Source of the DNA: Bacteroidales bacterium
GTDB taxonomy: Bacteria > Bacteroidota > Bacteroidia > Bacteroidales > WCHB1-69
Direction: 5' to 3'
Assembly (NCBI GenBank): GCA_012838875.1
Contig: DUOL01000239.1
Location: forward strand, 1 to 6,616
Length of the DNA stretch: 6,616 nt
The notes beneath the pieces were generated by a model. The model did not search any database and was not told the origin of the DNA. It worked only from the letters and a program-made list of their open reading frames with translations. Numbering within the stretch: position 1 is the first letter of the stretch; each line of letters starts with the position of its first letter. Below, piece after piece: positions 1-5,805 of this stretch. Position numbers and translations under genes: made by a program.

Positions 1-90
1 AAGCTCTTTTTGCCGCCTTGCGTCCCCACGGCTTGTGCCCGCGGACTTGGAACCGGGCGCCGACCCCGAGCGTAGCGAGGGGGCACGCCC
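1..90. repeat. GC-rich stem-loop block, probable interspersed intergenic element (may continue off the left edge)
   Basis: About 65 of these 90 bases are G or C, and the composition drops abruptly at base 91 to almost pure A/T. Two stem-loops can be drawn. Bases 35-41 pair with 54-60 (7 bp, one G-T wobble, 12-nt loop). CCCC at 64-67 pairs with GGGG at 80-83, with a short inner CG/CG pairing at 71-72 and 76-77. The right end is GGGC-AC-GCCC (81-90), itself an inverted repeat. Read on the minus strand it begins GGGCGTGCCC and ends near AAAAAGAGCTT. From memory this resembles a GC-rich element scattered between genes in Bacteroidota genomes, but I cannot confirm copy number here. No open frame of note, no tRNA fold and no transposase is present. 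Confidence 0.5.
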
Positions 91-105
91 TAATAATAAT
101 AATAA
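91..105. repeat. TAA trinucleotide microsatellite, five units
   Basis: Five perfect TAA units follow directly on the GC-rich block and run into further ATAAA sequence. The tract marks the border between the 72% GC block and the AT-rich spacer. Short simple repeats can arise by slippage. No gene lies over it, so a coding effect is not expected. Confidence 0.85.
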
Positions 106-223
106 ATAAAATTAACTACTTGATTATCTGATTATTATAATATAAGAAATAGGAAAAATTATAATTTGTGGAGAAAAAAATGTAAGACGAGGAAAAAGGC
201 GGCTTTCAACGACCGAAATAAGA
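106..223. other. AT-rich gene-free spacer downstream of the GT4 gene
   Basis: I see no gene here. The stretch includes a small direct repeat, TGATTAT at 121-127 and again at 129-135, and long A/T runs. It lies just past the stop codon of the leftward glycosyltransferase gene, where transcription from recJ and GT4 should end, but I find no GC-rich hairpin followed by a T-run on that strand. The terminator is therefore unidentified. Confidence 0.6.
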
Positions 224-1354
224 CTATAACGTCTTTAACACTTTCTCTATAGACGTCCAGAGATTGTCGGCGGTTTTATCCCAAGTAAATTTCTCTCTTT
301 GCTTTTTTCCTTTATTTATCAAGTCATCGCGTAGGTCGGGATTATTTTTTAGACGAAACATCGCATCTGCAATCTGCTCTACGGAGTACGGGTCGACCAA
401 TAGTGCGGCATCTCCCGCTACTTCCGGCATAGAGGTAAGATTGGAAGTTATGACTGCTGTTTCCGAGTGAAAAGCCTCAACAATAGGTATGCCAAACCCC
501 TCGAATAAGGAAGCATAAACCAATCCCAAGGAAGCACTCATCATTTTTCCAAGTTCATTCGGCGACAATCGACCTAAAAAGATAACATCATCTTTATATT
601 TCATTGATAAATAAGTGTCTTCAATTTCCCCTCGCCACCATTTTTTATTGCCGACAATAATTAACTTGGTTGCGGCGCCGGAATCATCTTTATATTTGTC
701 AAATGCCTTGAAAATATTGACTAAATTTTTTCTTTTATGAATCGCCCCGACAAATAGAAAATACTCTTCTCCTTTTGCATATTGATTGCGAATTTCCTCT
801 TTTTCTTTATCGGAAATAGGTTTAAAATCATTATTACAGCCATTATAAACCACATCGATTTTATCGAGGGGAATATGATACATCGTATGAATATCGTTCT
901 TCGAAAATTCGGAGACGGTAGCGATACGCGTAGCCTTTTCGGCAAATTTCGGAAAATAAGTTGTGTAATAGTGTTGTATGGCTGGAGGCAAAAAGTCGCT
1001 ACTGTGTTCAAAGTTCAAATCGTGTATCACGTTAACAGACGGCAAATTGCTTTTTAAAGAGAGCCATCCGTCCGTGGAGAGGAAGATATCGGCTTTATAC
1101 TTTTTTAAGAGATAGGGAACGCTCCACTCGAAAAAAAGATACCATAAATAACGATGGCGAGCCTGAGGTAAGCCTACGACAGGGGTAATATTATCGCTAA
1201 AGATAAAATCTTCCGAAAAGGGTCTATCGAAAATAAAAATAAACTCATGTTCGGGGTGTCGCCGAGTAATTCTTTTTAAACTTTCATTCGTAAACCACCC
1301 TATTCCTTCTAATTGATTGGCGATAAGCAACCTTGTATTTACAGCAATTCTCAT
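224..1354 (-). CDS. GT4-family glycosyltransferase (glycosyltransferase group 1)
   Basis: A 376-residue retaining GT-B glycosyltransferase, which should move a sugar from a nucleotide-sugar donor to a glycan or lipid acceptor at the cytoplasmic side of the membrane. The N-terminal acceptor-side half contains HD at 111-112 and the family-typical TVSEFSKND at about 146-154. The C-terminal donor domain starts near FVGAIHKRKNL (201-211), whose basic residues usually contact the donor phosphates. It carries the EGFGIPIVEA motif with the E-x7-E pair E285 and E293, then MPEVAGDAALLVDP (309-322). Length is normal for the family, and I see no signal peptide or membrane helix. The ATG has a plausible ribosome site, GAAAGG, six bases upstream. 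The gene starts 30 nt after the recJ stop on the same strand, so it is probably read from the recJ promoter. Mannose or another hexose is possible, but donor and acceptor cannot be read from the sequence. Confidence 0.93.
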   Translation of the reverse strand: MRIAVNTRLLIANQLEGIGWFTNESLKRITRRHPEHEFIFIFDRPFSEDFIFSDNITPVVGLPQARHRYLWYLFFEWSVPYLLKKYKADIFLSTDGWLSLKSNLPSVNVIHDLNFEHSSDFLPPAIQHYYTTYFPKFAEKATRIATVSEFSKNDIHTMYHIPLDKIDVVYNGCNNDFKPISDKEKEEIRNQYAKGEEYFLFVGAIHKRKNLVNIFKAFDKYKDDSGAATKLIIVGNKKWWRGEIEDTYLSMKYKDDVIFLGRLSPNELGKMMSASLGLVYASLFEGFGIPIVEAFHSETAVITSNLTSMPEVAGDAALLVDPYSVEQIADAMFRLKNNPDLRDDLINKGKKQREKFTWDKTADNLWTSIEKVLKTL

Positions 1355-1360
1355 GACACG

Positions 1361-1366
1361 CCTTTC
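1361..1366 (-). promoter_or_regulatory. Shine-Dalgarno-like site of the GT4 gene
   Basis: On the minus strand this reads GAAAGG and ends six bases before the ATG at 1354. It is the best Shine-Dalgarno match I see before any start in the window; the recJ, DUF4468, surE and GT2 starts show only A/T-rich leaders. It supports the chosen start and suggests that the GT4 gene initiates independently of recJ translation. Confidence 0.45.
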
Positions 1367-1384
1367 ACATTATATTTTATATCA

Positions 1385-3172
1385 CTAAATATTGTAAGAA
1401 TCTTTTTTTTCTGCAATTTTAATATCTTTGATATTCAATTGGGTTACCGTATTGTTATTCCACGTATTTTCTTCAATATGGTATAAAATATTGAACCATT
1501 TTTTTTGGGAAATAGCATCGAAGTGTCCTTTTTGGTTAAACGCAATAGCGTCAATAGGTTGCGATGTTTTATCAGGGTAAAGCACTTTCATCTTAATATG
1601 CTTTTCTGCCACTAGTCTTGCCGTTCCGTCTTCAACAACGTTCGTAGATAAAAATATCGGCGACATATTTCCCGGTCCGAACGGAGCAAAACGTTTCAAG
1701 TTTTTAACAAAAGAGGGAGTAATATCTGATAAATCGAGTTCCAAATCTACGTTTATTTCAGGGATAAAGGACTCTTCATTCAAATTTTCGCTAATAAAAT
1801 CTTCGAATCGTGAGATAAACAGCTCTAAGTTCTCTTCTTTTAGGGAGAGCCCGGCAGCATATTTATGTCCTCCAAAATGTTCTAACAGGTCATAGCAAGA
1901 GTTAATACCTTCGTAAATATTGCACCCTTTTATAGAGCGTGCCGAACCTGTAATCAACCCGTCAGAAGATTTGGTTAGAACAATAGTTGGGCGATAGAAT
2001 TTCTCTACCAAGCGGGAGGCGACAATTCCGATAATTCCCTTAGTCCAGTTCGGATTATAGAGGACGATACTTTTCCTATTTTGAAATTCGCACGAATTTT
2101 CCACAATAGCCATAGCTTCTTGCGTTGCTTTTTGGTCTAAATCGCGTCTTTCTTCGTTTTGTTCATTTATATTTTTCCCTATGTCGAAAGATTTATCCTC
2201 ATCTTCGCATATCAACAGCCTCACCGATTCTCTGCCTGTTTTCATTCTTCCGGCGGCATTAATTCGAGGACCAATGTAAAAAACGATATCGGAAATTGAG
2301 ATGACACGACTAAAAATCGTCTCTTCTTTAAGTGGATAATGAATCTTAATACCTGATTGTTCAATAATTGACTTAACTCCCACTCGCGGGAAACGATTAA
2401 TAATGATAAGTCCGTTATAAGCCAAAATTCTATTTTCTCCGGTAATTGCAACAATATCGGAGGCAATACTTATCGCTACCAAGTCCATTTTCGACAACCA
2501 AAGTTCGTCCGGCAGTTCAAATTTTTTACAATAGCCTTGTATTAACTTAAAACCGACTCCGCAACCGGAGAGTTCTTTGTACGGGTATGGGCAGTCGGGA
2601 CGTTTAGGGTCTAAGATGGCTACGGCGTTGGGCAGTTCTTCGCCGGCCAGATGGTGGTCACACACGATGACGTCAATCCCGTAACTATTGGCTAAATCTA
2701 CTTTTTCGGTCGCTTTAATACCGCAATCGAGAGATATCAGGAGATTAAAACCTTGTTCCTTACAATAATTTATTCCCTGCTCCGAAATTCCGTACCCTTC
2801 CGAATAGCGATCGGGGATATAGTATTCAATGTACTTTTTATAGTCGGAGCCTATCACTTCACTTAAGAAAGAGTAAAGTAGAGCCACTGCCGAAGTACCG
2901 TCTACATCATAATCGCCATAAACTAAAATTTTCTCATTATTTAAAATAGCTTTTGACAATCGCTCCACTGCTTTATCCATATCTTTCATCAGAAATGGGT
3001 CGTGAAGGTCAGTAATTTGAGGGGAGAAAAAGGAGTGTGCCGCTTTCTCATTCCTTATTCCCCTACTCCACAACAGCTGAACTAATGGGGTTTCAATATT
3101 TAACACTTCAGAAAGATGAGCTATCTCAGACGGGTCAGTTTCAATGGAAGGAATAATCCAGCGTTTTTCCAT
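1385..3172 (-). CDS. recJ: Single-stranded-DNA-specific exonuclease RecJ
   Basis: RecJ degrades single-stranded DNA 5' to 3' in the cytoplasm, serving recombinational repair, gap processing and mismatch repair. It uses Mn2+ or Mg2+. The 595-residue protein has the full DHH/DHHA1 architecture. Motif I is GDYDVDG (D87, D89, D91), followed by LDCG (D149), CDHH (D172, H173, H174) and the SIASD segment with D239. GPRINAAGRM lies at 301-310. The DHHA1 domain has GSARS (409-413) and the DNA-binding EHFGGHKYAAG (431-441). An OB-like C-terminal domain contains FAPFGPGN (495-502). Length is within the usual range for bacterial RecJ and all metal-ligand motifs are intact, so the enzyme should be active. 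The start is the ATG at 3172, which gives MEKRW and a family-typical N-terminus; no clear Shine-Dalgarno precedes it. It is transcribed leftward with the GT4 gene behind it. Confidence 0.97.
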   Translation of the reverse strand: MEKRWIIPSIETDPSEIAHLSEVLNIETPLVQLLWSRGIRNEKAAHSFFSPQITDLHDPFLMKDMDKAVERLSKAILNNEKILVYGDYDVDGTSAVALLYSFLSEVIGSDYKKYIEYYIPDRYSEGYGISEQGINYCKEQGFNLLISLDCGIKATEKVDLANSYGIDVIVCDHHLAGEELPNAVAILDPKRPDCPYPYKELSGCGVGFKLIQGYCKKFELPDELWLSKMDLVAISIASDIVAITGENRILAYNGLIIINRFPRVGVKSIIEQSGIKIHYPLKEETIFSRVISISDIVFYIGPRINAAGRMKTGRESVRLLICEDEDKSFDIGKNINEQNEERRDLDQKATQEAMAIVENSCEFQNRKSIVLYNPNWTKGIIGIVASRLVEKFYRPTIVLTKSSDGLITGSARSIKGCNIYEGINSCYDLLEHFGGHKYAAGLSLKEENLELFISRFEDFISENLNEESFIPEINVDLELDLSDITPSFVKNLKRFAPFGPGNMSPIFLSTNVVEDGTARLVAEKHIKMKVLYPDKTSQPIDAIAFNQKGHFDAISQKKWFNILYHIEENTWNNNTVTQLNIKDIKIAEKKDSYNI

Positions 3173-3199
3173 GGTAGTTTAGTATATGGTTAAGGAATG

Positions 3200-3231
3200 C
3201 AAAATTAAACTTTTTTTTCAAAAAAAGCAAT
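3200..3231 (-). promoter_or_regulatory. Probable Bacteroidota-type promoter for recJ
   Basis: Read on the minus strand, a -7 box TAATTTTG (3200-3207) matches the phylum consensus TAnnTTTG. A TTG core of a -33 box lies at 3228-3230, separated from it by 20 bases, the expected spacing. Transcription would begin a few bases past the -7 box, leaving a leader of roughly 20 nt before the recJ ATG. The spacer is almost entirely an A run and a T run (plus-strand T8 at 3211-3218, then C, then A7 at 3220-3226). The call rests on motif match and position only. Confidence 0.55.
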
Positions 3232-3273
3232 AGTTTGATAAGCGTTTTATTCTTTTTTAATTTAAAAAAAATG

Positions 3274-3281
3274 TATCTTTG
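3274..3281 (+). promoter_or_regulatory. -7 box of a Bacteroidota-type promoter for the DUF4468-surE run
   Basis: TATCTTTG is an exact match to TAnnTTTG, 47 bases before the ATG of the secreted protein. This implies a leader of about 40 nt. No good TTTG -33 box sits 19-21 bases upstream. That region is T-rich (T6 at 3253-3258), so recognition would depend on the -7 box or on an activator. An A8 tract (3264-3271) lies two bases upstream of the box. Confidence 0.5.
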
Positions 3282-3295
3282 CAAATTAGGAATAG

Positions 3296-3319
3296 TAAAT
3301 TTTAAAAACCGAAAATTTA
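3296..3319 (+). promoter_or_regulatory. 8-bp perfect inverted repeat in the leader of the DUF4468 gene
   Basis: TAAATTTT (3296-3303) and AAAATTTA (3312-3319) are exact reverse complements around an 8-base loop, ending nine bases before the ATG. The stem is all A/T, so an RNA hairpin would be weak. It could instead be a symmetric protein-binding site. In such A/T-rich DNA a chance occurrence is quite possible. Confidence 0.35.
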
Positions 3320-3328
3320 ATATTGAAC

Positions 3329-3880
3329 ATGAAAAAAACACCCCTATTTTTGTTACTTATTCTTTTTGCAATGAGCGCTTTTGCTCAAAAGGCACAAGAG
3401 TATATAAAACCGGAATTACCAATGGATGAAGATAACAAATTGGTTACATACAAAGAGGTTGTTCAAGTTGAAGGAACCGCACAAGATTTGTATGATAGAG
3501 CTTTAGCTTGGGTAAAAACGGAGTATGTCAATACAAATGAGGTCATTAAGAGCAGTGACCGAGACGCAGGATTACTCGAACTTCGCTCCAGTGTTAAAAT
3601 CCACTCGAGAGACAAAACCGGAAAACCTTTTTTTAAAAATATCGTTTATTATCGCTTTAAGATTGAGTGTCGGGACGGGCGTTATCGTTACGTTATAACC
3701 GACTTTAACGAAAAAGCGACGGCTGCCGCACCTATTGAAGTTTGGTTTAACTCAGACGGTCCGAAGTGGGAGCCCATTCAATTTGAATATCTAAAACAGA
3801 TTGACGCACAAATAAATGAGCTTATTTCTTCTTTAAGAAAAGGAATGGAACCAACAGTTGAAAAAGTTGATGAGTGGTAA
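3329..3880 (+). CDS. Secreted DUF4468 (TBP-like fold) protein
   Basis: A 183-residue exported protein of unknown function. Residues 1-19 form a classical signal peptide: MKK, a hydrophobic core rich in leucine, and a cleavage site after AFA before Q20. There is no lipobox cysteine, so a soluble periplasmic or surface location is likely. The mature part begins with the family pattern LPMDEDNKLVTYKEVVQVEG (30-49). It continues with LYDRALAWVKTEY (54-66), an EVI segment and the RF-KIECRDGRYRYVITDF strand block (109-127). This is the DUF4468 domain, widespread in Bacteroidota and not biochemically characterised as far as I know. I chose the ATG at 3329 over a TTG two codons upstream because it gives the natural MKK start. 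The gene lies 28 nt before surE on the same strand and may share its transcript. Confidence 0.88.
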   Translation: MKKTPLFLLLILFAMSAFAQKAQEYIKPELPMDEDNKLVTYKEVVQVEGTAQDLYDRALAWVKTEYVNTNEVIKSSDRDAGLLELRSSVKIHSRDKTGKPFFKNIVYYRFKIECRDGRYRYVITDFNEKATAAAPIEVWFNSDGPKWEPIQFEYLKQIDAQINELISSLRKGMEPTVEKVDEW

Positions 3881-3908
3881 TTATTACTAAAAATCTATAA
3901 TTTATTTT

Positions 3909-4685
3909 ATGACTAACAATTCTCGTCCGTTAATCCTTGTTGTTAATGATGACGGCTATCAGGCGAAGGGCTTATCGGCATTGGTACATGTCGCACAAAA
4001 ATTTGGCAATGTTGTAGTGGTAGCCCCGGACGGCACACGTTCCGGAATGTCGCACGCCGTTACTTTTAACGACCCGCTTCGTTTAACCGGTATCACTACC
4101 GATGACAACCTTACCATCTATAAAACTAACGGAACCCCGGTAGATTGCGTTAAATTAGGGCAAAAAGTTGTTTTAAAAGATAAAAAAATCGACTTAATAC
4201 TTTCCGGCATTAATCACGGGAGCAACTCTTCGATTAGTGTAATTTATTCCGGCACGGTAGCAGCCGCACTTGAAGGAAGTATTGAGAACTTCCCCTCTAT
4301 TGCCTTTTCCTTGCTCAATTATTCAGAGGAAGCCGACTTTTCGGCAGCAGCTTTTTATGCTGAGAAAATCGTTGAAAAAGTGCTCGAAAATCCGCTACCC
4401 CCACATACCGCCTTAAATGTTAACATTCCTAATGTTCAGCGGTCGGATATTAAAGGAATGAAGATTACACGACAAACCAAAGCTTTCTGGCACGAGGAAT
4501 TTATAAAGAGAAAAGACCCTAACGGAAAGAACTATTATTGGGCTACGGGATATTTAATTAATGAGGACACAGGCAAAGATAGCTGTGAATGGGCGCTAAA
4601 AAACAACTACGTCTCCATTCAGCCTCTACATTTCGACCTTACTGCTTACGAACATATCAATAAACTTAAATTTCTGGAAAAATAA
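3909..4685 (+). CDS. surE: 5'/3'-nucleotidase SurE (stationary-phase survival protein)
   Basis: SurE is a metal-dependent phosphatase that removes phosphate from nucleoside 5'- and 3'-monophosphates, and in some species shortens polyphosphate. It is cytoplasmic and linked to stress or stationary-phase survival. The 258-residue protein has every diagnostic motif: VVNDDG (D14, D15), APDGTRSGMSH with the metal-ligand serine S45, TNGTPVDCVKLG (73-84), SGINHGSN with N102, YSGTVAAALEG (113-123), and LNVNIP (169-174). Length is normal. The leader before the ATG is A/T-rich with no Shine-Dalgarno. A small membrane-protein gene begins at the base after the stop codon, implying translational coupling. 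From memory, surE often lies near the lipid A gene lpxB in this phylum, but lpxB is not in this window. Confidence 0.97.
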   Translation: MTNNSRPLILVVNDDGYQAKGLSALVHVAQKFGNVVVVAPDGTRSGMSHAVTFNDPLRLTGITTDDNLTIYKTNGTPVDCVKLGQKVVLKDKKIDLILSGINHGSNSSISVIYSGTVAAALEGSIENFPSIAFSLLNYSEEADFSAAAFYAEKIVEKVLENPLPPHTALNVNIPNVQRSDIKGMKITRQTKAFWHEEFIKRKDPNGKNYYWATGYLINEDTGKDSCEWALKNNYVSIQPLHFDLTAYEHINKLKFLEK

Positions 4686-4988
4686 ATGAACAAATTAAGA
4701 CGCGACTCCTTATGGATGGGCTTAATACTTGGCTTAGCGCTGCCCGCCGTAGTTTTTGGGATTATTTGCGGAATCCTTTCCTTACTCTTTTACGCCTCAA
4801 CAAAAATGCATGGCATCTCCATTTTTGACGTAATTTCCGTGCAAAAATTAATCCTACTCAGCGTAGTTCCAAATCTTTTTTTACTGCGTTATTATTTGTT
4901 AAAACTGAAGTTCGATTTGACAGGACGAGGTATCTTAACCATTACCTTCATTATTGGAATCGTTTTTGCAATATTAGAGTTTATATAA
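4686..4988 (+). CDS. Small three-helix membrane protein coupled to surE
   Basis: I do not recognise a named family. The 100-residue protein has a basic N-terminus (MNKLRRD) and three hydrophobic segments at about 10-36, 53-73 and 82-99, with a short charged stretch (KLKFDLTGRG, 73-82) before the last helix. It should be an integral inner-membrane protein. By the positive-inside rule the N-terminus and the 73-81 loop would lie on the cytoplasmic side. Its ATG directly follows the surE TAA with no gap, so it is almost certainly co-transcribed and probably read by re-initiating ribosomes. I have a faint memory of similar small membrane proteins near surE and lpxB in other Bacteroidota, but I cannot assign a function. 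No catalytic motif is visible. Confidence 0.8.
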   Translation: MNKLRRDSLWMGLILGLALPAVVFGIICGILSLLFYASTKMHGISIFDVISVQKLILLSVVPNLFLLRYYLLKLKFDLTGRGILTITFIIGIVFAILEFI

Positions 4989-5017
4989 AACCCGACTAAC
5001 AGATTTTCAATCGGTTT
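4988..5017. terminator. Possible weak bidirectional terminator hairpin between convergent genes
   Basis: AAACC (4988-4992) pairs with GGTTT (5013-5017), and GA (4994-4995) pairs with TC (5011-5012), leaving C4993 bulged and a 15-base loop. It sits in the 55-bp gap where rightward surE transcription meets leftward GT2 transcription. The stem is short and lacks a strong T-run, so the call is tentative. Confidence 0.3.
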
Positions 5018-5041
5018 AGAAAAGAGTTTCTTGACTTAACG

Positions 5042-5057
5042 GATTAATTATTTAATC
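5042..5057. repeat. 6-bp inverted repeat over the GT2 stop codon
   Basis: GATTAA (5042-5047) and TTAATC (5052-5057) are exact reverse complements around a TTAT loop, and the structure covers the stop codon of the leftward GT2 gene. It may help end transcription or protect the mRNA 3' end. The A/T-rich stem makes chance a real alternative. Confidence 0.35.
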
Positions 5058-5781
5058 TTTCCCATTTTCTAAAAAAACTTCTCCATTTTAATCCGATAAC
5101 TCCTAAAATAGCTTCTTTAAAGATGCCTGAGGACATTTTAGAGGTGCCGAGTTGTCGGTCGGCAAAGACTATCGGTACTTCAACTATGTTAAATTTCAGT
5201 TTCCATGTTGTAAATTTCATTTCTATTTGAAAACCGTAACCGATATGTCTAATTTTGGAAAAATCAATAGCTTTTAAGACGTCTATTCGATAGCATTTAA
5301 AGCCTGCGGTTGTATCTTTAACAGGGATTCCCAAGATAAATCGAACATACATAGAGCCGTAATAAGACATAAGCAGTCTTGACATGGGCCAATTCAGCAC
5401 ATTTACCCCTTTGCAATAGCGTGAGCCGATAGCTAAATCGGCAGGGGTATCAACGCAAGCACGGTATAATCTATCTAGGTCGTTAGGATTATGTGAAAAA
5501 TCGGCGTCCATCTCGAAAACAAAATCATAATCATGGGCGATTCCCCATTTAAAGCCGTGTATATACGCTGTTCCGAGTCCTAATTTCCCTTTACGCTCTT
5601 CGATAAAAAGTCTGTCGGGGAACTCTTTCATTAGGTTCTTCACGATTGCAGCCGTTCCGTCCGGTGAATTATCTTCAACAACTAAAATATGATAATCTCC
5701 GATAGAAAATACTTTCCGTATAATATTTTCAATATTTTCTTTTTCGTTATACGTGGGGATAATAACTAATTTTTTATCCAT
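5044..5781 (-). CDS. Polyprenol-phosphate mannosyltransferase, Dpm1-like (GT2)
   Basis: A 245-residue GT-A fold enzyme that should transfer mannose, or a related hexose, from a nucleotide-sugar to a polyprenyl phosphate on the cytoplasmic face of the inner membrane. This supplies lipid-linked sugar for glycans built outside. Motifs in order are VIIPTYNEKENI (6-17), VVEDNSPDGT (34-43), the metal-binding MDADFSHNP with D92 and D94, GSRYCKGV (119-126), the DTTAGFKCYR block (156-165), GYGFQIEM (181-188) and DRQLGTSKMS (208-217). The protein ends soon after the catalytic domain. It lacks the C-terminal GtrA-like or multi-helix domain of some homologues, so membrane association would be peripheral, perhaps through the amphipathic C-terminal stretch. 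The ATG lies 24 nt after the upstream phosphatase-fold gene on the same strand, with no Shine-Dalgarno and no obvious promoter of its own. A glucosyl or other sugar specificity cannot be excluded. Confidence 0.92.
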   Translation of the reverse strand: MDKKLVIIPTYNEKENIENIIRKVFSIGDYHILVVEDNSPDGTAAIVKNLMKEFPDRLFIEERKGKLGLGTAYIHGFKWGIAHDYDFVFEMDADFSHNPNDLDRLYRACVDTPADLAIGSRYCKGVNVLNWPMSRLLMSYYGSMYVRFILGIPVKDTTAGFKCYRIDVLKAIDFSKIRHIGYGFQIEMKFTTWKLKFNIVEVPIVFADRQLGTSKMSSGIFKEAILGVIGLKWRSFFRKWERLNN

Positions 5782-5805
5782 AAACTATAAAATTGAGTTA
5801 TAAAT

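Noticed and set aside
1..90. Possible tRNA or other structured RNA gene; the minus strand contains GGTTCCAAGTCC, reminiscent of a T-arm.
   Set aside because: No matching acceptor stem, anticodon arm or D-arm can be placed around it, and the arrangement of stems does not form a cloverleaf.
264..1057. Open frames of 68, 91 and 96 codons on either strand inside the GT4 gene.
   Set aside because: They overlap a complete, motif-bearing glycosyltransferase in other frames, and their translations lack any recognisable pattern.
1403..1410. Run of eight T (A8 on the coding strand) near the 3' end of recJ as a programmed frameshift site.
   Set aside because: It falls in the last few codons after all domains, no conserved extension is seen in another frame, and such runs are common in this A/T-rich sequence.
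2242..2466. A 74-codon minus-strand frame inside recJ.
   Set aside because: It lies wholly within the intact recJ reading frame and has no domain pattern.
3323..3328. TTG at 3323 as the start of the DUF4468 gene.
   Set aside because: The ATG two codons later gives a standard MKK signal-peptide start, so the TTG is unnecessary.
3141..3429. Two short frames over the divergent promoter region (66 codons minus, 64 codons plus).
   Set aside because: Both are lysine- and phenylalanine-rich products of A/T runs, and they overlap recJ or the DUF4468 start.
5665..5682. Dpm1-like enzyme with VVEDNSPDGT where many homologues have an aspartate at the first acidic position (E36).
   Set aside because: From memory this glutamate is common in Bacteroidota homologues, and the catalytic DAD and the other motifs are intact, so it is not evidence of altered function.
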